Shown here one piece after another: positions 58,562 to 64,000 of a DNA stretch of 64,000 bases (its first letter is position 1; the number at the start of each line of letters is the position of its first letter). Source of the stretch: Brachionus rotundiformis (Eukaryota; Rotifera; Eurotatoria; Ploima; Brachionidae). A program made the position numbers and the translations under genes. The stretch lies in NCBI GenBank assembly GCA_016802295.1, contig JAESIW010000137.1:5582146-5646145 (forward strand), read 5' to 3'. The notes under the pieces were generated by a model. It was not told where the DNA came from. It was given only the letters and a program-made list of their open reading frames with translations, and made no database searches.

Positions 58562-59405
58562 TTAAATTAAAAGTTTTATAATATTTACAGTTGGTTTTGT
58601 ATTTTTTTTTCCATTGGCATTCATTTTTCCTTTTTCTCTAGTGCACAAGTCACGCAAAGCTGTCTTAAAATCCGTTTCGGAGAGTGTTATTCCTTTAGTC
58701 ATCATGAATTCTAAAAATTTAAAACTTTAGTAAAAAGAATTGTTTTTCAAATCAAAACCTCTTGCTGCTTTCATTATTTCATTATATTTTTCCCGCATTT
58801 CCTCGCCTTTGCTTTTCGCCCATATAGCCATGTCTGGTATTAGACACGTTACAATTTGTTTAAAAATAGCCTTATTCGTAGAGGCACTGAATGCTGTATT
58901 AAGTTTCAAAAACTGTATTTTTGTTACTCTAATATTCGGAAAGTTCGGGCTTAGAGTAACTTTGCCACCTACTTCTTCGCATTCTAGTCTTAATTCCTCT
59001 TTCTGAGCCTTGCTTGCTAAATATTTTATAACCAAAAGTGAAAGCGAAATATTTTTTTCAATAAAATCTCGATCTTAAATACAAAAATATTATTTTTTTT
59101 TAAATAATTGATAATATACCTTCAAGAACCTGAGCCATATTTAGTTTTTCTGTTAAGATTAGATTTTCTTTATTCAATTCCTGAATTTCGTTCTCCAATG
59201 ACTTAATTAGACTATTTCGATCTTCTAGTTGGTCTATTAGCTGTGAGTAATTCTCGTTTGAAGTTTTATTTAGCTCAGTTGAACTATCTGAAAAAGAATT
59301 ATCTTCACTTTCGCTTTGTTGTAGTTTGTTAATATGAATTCTTGATCTTTTTCCAATTGATTTTTGGCTTAAGATTTTTTTCTTAGTTATATTACTGTAT
59401 TCCAT
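58562..59405 (-). CDS. Coiled-coil BEN-domain-like protein (three exons)
   Basis: Exons 59405-59120, 59073-58759 and 58710-58562 join through GT-AG introns of 46 and 48 bp into 249 residues. The start ATG at 59405 is preferred over an upstream TTG. Residues 1-60 are basic and Ser-rich; about 55-95 form a coiled coil (L-E-N-E-I-Q-E-L-N-K-E-N). Residues 120-230 resemble a BEN domain: a strand with V-T-L-S-P-N-F-P-N-I-R-V-T, then helices A-I-F-K-Q-I-V-T-C-L-I-P and, from exon 3, T-K-G-I-T-L-S-E-T-D-F-K-T-A-L-R-D-L-C. BEN domains bind DNA or mediate protein contacts in chromatin and insulator factors, often after a coiled coil. The match is by layout, not by a unique motif. Confidence 0.7.
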
Positions 59406-59461
59406 GTTTTTTAACAAAGATTCACATTTTAAAGAAGAAGATCGGTATTATCTTTACAAGT

Positions 59462-59955
59462 GACCTTAAATTCCATGAACAGTCGAAACGAGCAGTTGCA
59501 TGAGATACGTTGGTTGCATTAAAGATCAAAAATACGCTTCCTTTTCAAAAAAGCTTGAAAGTTTAGTTTTCAAATCTTTTGTAAGACCGCGTATCGAATT
59601 CGCAGTTGGCGCTTGGAATCCTTAACGAAAAAGAGACATCTTACTTGAAAATGGTCAGAGAAAATTTTTCAAATTAGTCTAAGGTTTCAAAGACGCACTC
59701 AAATGGCCTACTCTTGAAGATAGACGCTCACGAGGTGATCTTATTCAGCTTCACAAGATCCAACACCGTCTTGATCAAATTAAGCTAATAATTGGCTGTC
59801 AACCTTTTGCTTCACACTGCCCAGCAGGTCGTATCAGACGTGGAAAATTAAAATTAGAGAGGGAGCTTATTAAAACTGTGATGCTAGGTATCATTTTTGT
59901 ACCAATCGAACTGACGGGTATTGGAATTTACTTGATGAGGCTACAAGAAAAATAA
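59462..59955 (+). pseudogene. Non-LTR retrotransposon reverse transcriptase C-terminal relic
   Basis: The plus strand encodes D-L-K-F-H-E-Q-S, then after a frame change V-R-P-R-I-E-F-A-V-G-A-W-N-P, R-K-F-F-K-L-V and T-L-E-D-R-R-S-R-G-D-L-I-Q-L-H-K-I. These are the ordered C-terminal landmarks of jockey/CR1-type reverse transcriptases (D-x-K-F-x-x-H, L-V-R-P-x-L-E-Y-A-x-x-x-W, L-x-x-R-R-x-R-G-D-L). Two in-frame stops and at least one frameshift show it is dead. The polymerase palm and endonuclease are missing, as in a 5'-truncated insertion. Base composition is visibly richer in G/C than its surroundings. Confidence 0.82.
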
Positions 59956-60481
59956 CCGACACAAATGCTTTAAAAATAACCTTTTTTTAACTTAAAAAAA
60001 GATAGATAAATTGCTCAATTTAAAACTGATAGTTATCTTTATTTTCATTTTTTATTCAAATCAACAAGAAATACAATGTATAAAACCGTCAAATAACAGC
60101 GCCACTAGTTGTAAAAGCAGGGCGTTTACTGACACTCCTGCTCGGGATACAACCATCCCTACAGTACTACTACTAATAATAATAATAATAATAATTTAAT
60201 TATCACTATTGATACCAAGTATTATTAAGAATGTTATCTCGTTTAAAAAATTATCTTATCTGGCCAAAACTTGACACAAAATATCATATTAAAAAAGTAA
60301 AATCTTGAAAAAAACCGTCAATAATCCACTTTTAAGTTTATCTTTGGTTTATTTCAGTTTAAATTTTTTTTAAATTCACTTTATTTATTTTTTCTATAAC
60401 ATTTAGTTGATCTAATAATACTAAATAATAATTATTTTAAATAAATATAAAATTAGCTGATATTTTTTTTCTAAAATTAAA
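59956..60481. other. Spacer with an (AAT)n microsatellite
   Basis: Apart from the trinucleotide run listed below, only AT-rich DNA. The small plus-strand ORF at 60011-60199 ends in the repeat and is not credible. Confidence 0.45.
60174..60194. repeat. (AAT)n microsatellite
   Basis: About seven tandem TAA/AAT units. Confidence 0.85.
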
Positions 60482-61573
60482 TTAATAATCCGATGTATCT
60501 GATTGAATTAGGTAATGTTGAGTGTCTGACAATTCCCTTAATTGTTTTGCTGCTTTTTCGGCAGTCAAATCCCTTTGAGGTTGGGCTAGAAGTTCGTACC
60601 CGACCATGAATTTTTTTACACTAGAACTTCTCAGTAAAGGAGGCAAATAGGACAAAAATAATTGCCAATGATCCGGAGACTCGTTTAAAAATTTACCACA
60701 CGGTGCAAAATGGAATCCCATTGTATAAGGAAATGAACATTTAAACAAATTATCATATTTGATCAGTAGTTTTTTCATAATCTTAGCTAAATCTTCAATT
60801 TCTATCTCATTTAATTTATCTATTCGTGTAATATGCCTTTTAGGTAAAATCATTGTCTCATATGGCCATACAGCCCAGTATGGTACCAAAACAGTCCAAT
60901 TCTCATTTTCAACGACTAAGCGTTCCTTTGTTTCCAATTCACGTTTTAGGTATTCTACTAGCATAACTTTTCCGTGTTTTTTATAAAAATCAAGCTGATT
61001 TCTGTCCTCGCGATGTATTTCGTTAGGGATAAAATTCGATGCCCAAAGCTGGCAATGTGGATGAGGATTGGAACAGCCCATAACTTCACCTTTATTTTCA
61101 AATATTTGAATCCAATTATACTTTGGACACAAATCTTGGTACAACTCGATCCATTTCTTGATTACATTGACGATATCGGAAATCTTCATTGTAGGAAGGG
61201 TGAGGTCTGAATATGGATGAAAACACATTACTTTGCACGTACCTTTAGCTGGCTGTACTTTAAACAGATCATTGTGTATTTGGTCGGATGATTCCTGAGT
61301 TTCAATTGATTCTTTGTATTCAAATAGAGCTGGAAAATCATTATCGAATACAAAAGTATCTTTATAATCTGGATTTATTTGTCCATTTGGCCGAGTAACA
61401 TTGGGGCAAAGTGGGTTCGAAGGATCGAAACGGGCACGATTTAAATTCTTTGGTTCTTCAACTTGACCCTTCCATGGCCGCTTGGTACGGTGGGGTGACA
61501 CCAGAACCCACTCATCTTTCAGTGGATTGTATCGCGTGTGTGGAAACTCATCCAAATCTAGGCTGTTAGACAT
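60482..61573 (-). CDS. GALT: Galactose-1-phosphate uridylyltransferase
   Basis: A single-exon ORF of 363 residues (human 379). Near the N-terminus are H-T-R-Y-N-P-L-K-D-E-W-V-L-V-S-P-H-R and R-P-W-K-G-Q. The active-site H-P-H-C-Q tract lies at 171-175, with the nucleophilic His at about 173, which forms the uridylyl-enzyme intermediate. C-S-N-P-H-P-H and later A-V-W-P-Y-E, P-K-R-H and F-H-F-A-P-C-G-K complete the family pattern. It transfers UMP from UDP-glucose to galactose-1-phosphate in the Leloir pathway, in the cytosol. No other pathway gene lies nearby. Lack of introns in an animal GALT is notable here, because most neighbours have tiny introns. Confidence 0.97.
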   Translation of the reverse strand: MSNSLDLDEFPHTRYNPLKDEWVLVSPHRTKRPWKGQVEEPKNLNRARFDPSNPLCPNVTRPNGQINPDYKDTFVFDNDFPALFEYKESIETQESSDQIHNDLFKVQPAKGTCKVMCFHPYSDLTLPTMKISDIVNVIKKWIELYQDLCPKYNWIQIFENKGEVMGCSNPHPHCQLWASNFIPNEIHREDRNQLDFYKKHGKVMLVEYLKRELETKERLVVENENWTVLVPYWAVWPYETMILPKRHITRIDKLNEIEIEDLAKIMKKLLIKYDNLFKCSFPYTMGFHFAPCGKFLNESPDHWQLFLSYLPPLLRSSSVKKFMVGYELLAQPQRDLTAEKAAKQLRELSDTQHYLIQSDTSDY

Positions 61574-63010
61574 TTTTTAAATATTTTTTTGCTCGATTGT
61601 TGCCTTTTTAGAGTTTCAATTTTAATTATTTAAATTATTCTAGTCTACATAATTAGAAATTTATGTCTAAGAATCTATGAAAAGTTTGATATCAGCAAAT
61701 TTTAATTTTGAATCGACAAATTAAAGCCAACTTTAAGCATTTTTTTCGTTAATTTTTTTAATATATTATTAAAAATTTTGGATATTTTTCAATTTCAATT
61801 TTTAATTTTTTTATGCACAACTATATTTAATCTTTTTAAACTAAAAACTAAAGGATAATCTTTATAAGGTTTTTGTTTGTATAATATCAGTCAAAAATCT
61901 TATCTATAAAGTTTTTAAATTGACATTTTGAAAAATTCCAATTGATTAAACAGTTTCATTATATTTGAACTTTAAATTAAAATATATCAGCTTTGATATA
62001 CATTCGATTTGTGTATATAATAAATAATCTTGAGAAAATTTAATAAAAAAATTAAATTTTAACTGAACAAGGAAAAAATTACTTATCAGTGTGTTTAATT
62101 AACTAATAAATATTTTGAATTTTTTTTCATGATATTAGTGAAATAAAAGACTGAATAAATGAGATTTTTCTTTAATTGGTTTTTGAATGTAAAATATTCA
62201 AGTTTTAAAATTTAAAAATTTTTCTTATAAATTTTTAAAAATTACTCCAGATAAAAATATTAAAATTTAAAATAATAAATAAATTCTAAATTATTTGAAA
62301 ATTTTCTAACATATAATAAATTAACATAGTATTGGTATAAAGTGCAATAACCAATGGATATTGTTACTTTTGAGCAATTTTCGCTAAGAAAAAATAACTT
62401 TAATTTGCCACAACAAGATTCCTATAGAGATCAAAGAGAACCTGTTTACTACTCAGCATCATTAAATTGTTAAACAAATTGAAATAGAAAAAATTTTAAT
62501 TCAATTAAAGTCTGCAATTTAGAGTATCATAGATCACGTAATTAGGTTCTAAGAACAAATTATACGAATAAAAATTAAATACTAATTAGTTAATTAAATA
62601 ACAATGTTAATACCCAGTATGAAGTTGATACGGACAGATTGCTCAATACCAGTGGTAGCAAATTAAAGCCGATACTCGAAAACAAGTAGATACTCAGCTT
62701 AGTGTATCATATTAGGCAAAATGTGTCAAATATTCACCTTGAAAACAGAGTCACGTCGGCTTCTCTATACTAACTAAATTACTCAAATATTACATAGATC
62801 AATTTGGTAATAGGATTATGACATAATCCAATTCAGCACTCCGCCTCTAAACTCTTCCTAAGAGAATTCCTATATTTAAACCATCCGAACTCATGACATT
62901 TCAACAAACTATCTAAGCTTATTAACAATTCAAATAAATAACCGCTTATTGGATTAAATTCCTGCTTATAAATAAAAAAATTATCTAAAGTAAAAAGTAC
63001 AAATCTAAAA
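61574..63010. other. Shared upstream region of GALT and FoxQ2
   Basis: The two genes are divergent. The GALT-proximal half is AT-rich. The part at 62580-62890 is richer in G/C with no ORF, and may hold regulatory DNA for FoxQ2; it includes a small palindrome (ATTATGACATAAT near 62817). Confidence 0.4.
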
Positions 63011-63964
63011 ATGTATCAAGAAAGCTCGAACCAACAGTTTGCCCAATACGACCCTCAGTACTATTATTCAAATTATTACCAGCAGGCTTACTCCCAATAT
63101 GGGCAATATTATCCATATTATAACTATTATCAACAATACAATTCCGAAAACCAATATGCTACAAATTATCCCATTTTGGAAAATAAACCATCTACTCCAA
63201 ATCCGGTACAGACATACCCAGTTTCAGATAAAACACCTGAAAAACAAAATGATTCTGGTATTGACGTCATTAGTCCCCAACTTCAACAATTCCAATATCA
63301 ACCTGTTGTTCAATATGAAACAAATGATAAGTCCCAAGATTCAGAGGATGAGGAGTCTATAGACGATGATGAAGAGGATAAAGAAAATGAAAAATCTAAA
63401 TCAAACTCAAAAATAAATCCAGCCAAACCACCAAAACCTTATTTGGAAATAATTGCAGATGGTATACTCTCGTGTAATGTTAAAATGATGCAGCTTCATG
63501 AAATTTACAACTTTATGGAAAAAAAATATGACTACTTTGCCAAAAATGTGAACAAGTCATGGAGAAATTCTGTGCGACACAACTTGAGTTTGAATGAATG
63601 TTTTGTAAAAGCAGGTCGTGGATCAAATGGAAAAGGAAATTATTGGAAAATTCATCCAGCATGTGAAAAAGAATTCATTCGCGGTAATTTCAGAAGAAAG
63701 AGTTTTAAACAATTGATCAGGGCTAGTCAACATAAAGGCAACCAGAATAATGAAAACCAATATGTCCTTCCAGTTGATTATACTCTTAATTATCCAAGTT
63801 TAATTCCTCCACCACAAATTAATCAGTTAGCCACCAATCCTCAATTGGCAAGCTTTCAGTTGCCACTTTTTAATGGTAGTGAGCAACTTACAGCTTATAA
63901 TCAATACTTAAGCGAAAACAATACTGAGAACAAAAAACAACGATATCATCCATATATGGTTTGA
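63011..63964 (+). CDS. FOXQ2: FoxQ2-like forkhead transcription factor
   Basis: A single-exon ORF of 317 residues. Residues 1-60 are extremely Tyr/Gln/Asn-rich, 105-130 acidic. The forkhead domain is about 139-230: K-P-P-K-P-Y-L-E-I-I-A, helix 3 S-W-R-N-S-V-R-H-N-L-S-L-N-E-C-F-V-K-A-G-R, and wing G-K-G-N-Y-W-K-I-H-P-A-C with F-I-R-G-N-F-R-R-K. N-E-C-F-x-K-A-G-R plus I-H-P-A-C and G-x-F-R-R-K/R are typical of FoxQ2, an anterior neuroectoderm regulator in many invertebrates. The usual S-Y-I-A-L-I entry is changed to P-Y-L-E-I-I, so it is a divergent member. The C-terminal part is low complexity. An upstream frame-overlapping ORF is a shadow. Confidence 0.9.
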   Translation: MYQESSNQQFAQYDPQYYYSNYYQQAYSQYGQYYPYYNYYQQYNSENQYATNYPILENKPSTPNPVQTYPVSDKTPEKQNDSGIDVISPQLQQFQYQPVVQYETNDKSQDSEDEESIDDDEEDKENEKSKSNSKINPAKPPKPYLEIIADGILSCNVKMMQLHEIYNFMEKKYDYFAKNVNKSWRNSVRHNLSLNECFVKAGRGSNGKGNYWKIHPACEKEFIRGNFRRKSFKQLIRASQHKGNQNNENQYVLPVDYTLNYPSLIPPPQINQLATNPQLASFQLPLFNGSEQLTAYNQYLSENNTENKKQRYHPYMV

Positions 63965-64000
63965 ATTTAAAACGATAATTTTAAATTAAATTTGTAAATT

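Noticed and set aside
60011..60199. 62-residue plus-strand ORF with a hydrophobic start
   Set aside because: The C-terminal isoleucine run is the (AAT)n microsatellite and the N-terminus begins at TTG; not credible.
1..64000. CRISPR arrays, bacterial operons, ribosome binding sites
   Set aside because: None present; intron-bearing animal genes show this is eukaryotic nuclear DNA.
1..64000. tRNA and rRNA genes
   Set aside because: I scanned the GC-richer patches for the T-arm word GTTCRANNC with a paired acceptor stem and found none I could support; a covariance-model scan would be decisive.

Overview
The window looks like nuclear DNA from a small invertebrate with a compact, very AT-rich genome. 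A monogonont rotifer such as Brachionus fits best, but that is an inference from composition and gene style. Most coding regions use the standard code and are split by tiny GT-AG introns of about 45-65 bp. The products are typical animal proteins: MOB1, FoxO, FoxQ2, GOPC, eS19, bifunctional CoA synthase, GALT, a CDKL kinase and an EMI/FAS1 matrix protein. Exon joins were worked out by reading donors, acceptors and phase. In every spliced gene the joined frame stays open and, where the family is recognised, matches it.

Layout. 0-7 kb: the basic tail of a protein entering from the left, mitochondrial ribosomal protein bL33m (+), MOB1 (-), two transposon relics and a seven-exon cytochrome P450 (+). 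7.2-14.9 kb: one giant minus-strand gene. A PDZ exon splices in frame into a 7.1 kb exon carrying a GHKL ATPase module and a C-terminal NO VEIN (DUF3883) domain, giving about 2521 residues. 15.5-24.1 kb: two nearly identical 1.0 kb arms in opposite orientation flank a block holding a GCNT-type glycosyltransferase (+), ribosomal protein eS19 (+) and CoA synthase (-). Each arm holds a TRIQK gene and a small glycine-rich membrane-protein gene. The left arm also keeps only the last codons of the CDKL kinase, and its membrane-protein copy has a nonsense codon. The right arm is the source-like copy, because it is continuous with the complete CDKL gene (23.9-26.6 kb, -).

26.6-50 kb: gene-poor DNA with GOPC (+), FoxO (-), a long noncoding stretch upstream of FoxO, an EMI/FAS1 secreted protein (+), a cystatin (-) and a protein with a ParB/sulfiredoxin-like region (-). 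50-64 kb: a 6 kb gene desert, an unknown single-pass membrane protein (-), a cluster of TATCGATA palindromes, a BEN-like protein (-), a dead non-LTR retrotransposon fragment, GALT (-) and FoxQ2 (+).

The genes are mostly unrelated housekeeping and developmental loci, not an operon or pathway cluster. The most unusual items are the PDZ-GHKL-NO VEIN fusion with its short internal repeats, the inverted duplication with one decaying copy, the palindrome cluster, a FoxO without canonical AKT consensus sites, and transposon relics whose ends can still be read.
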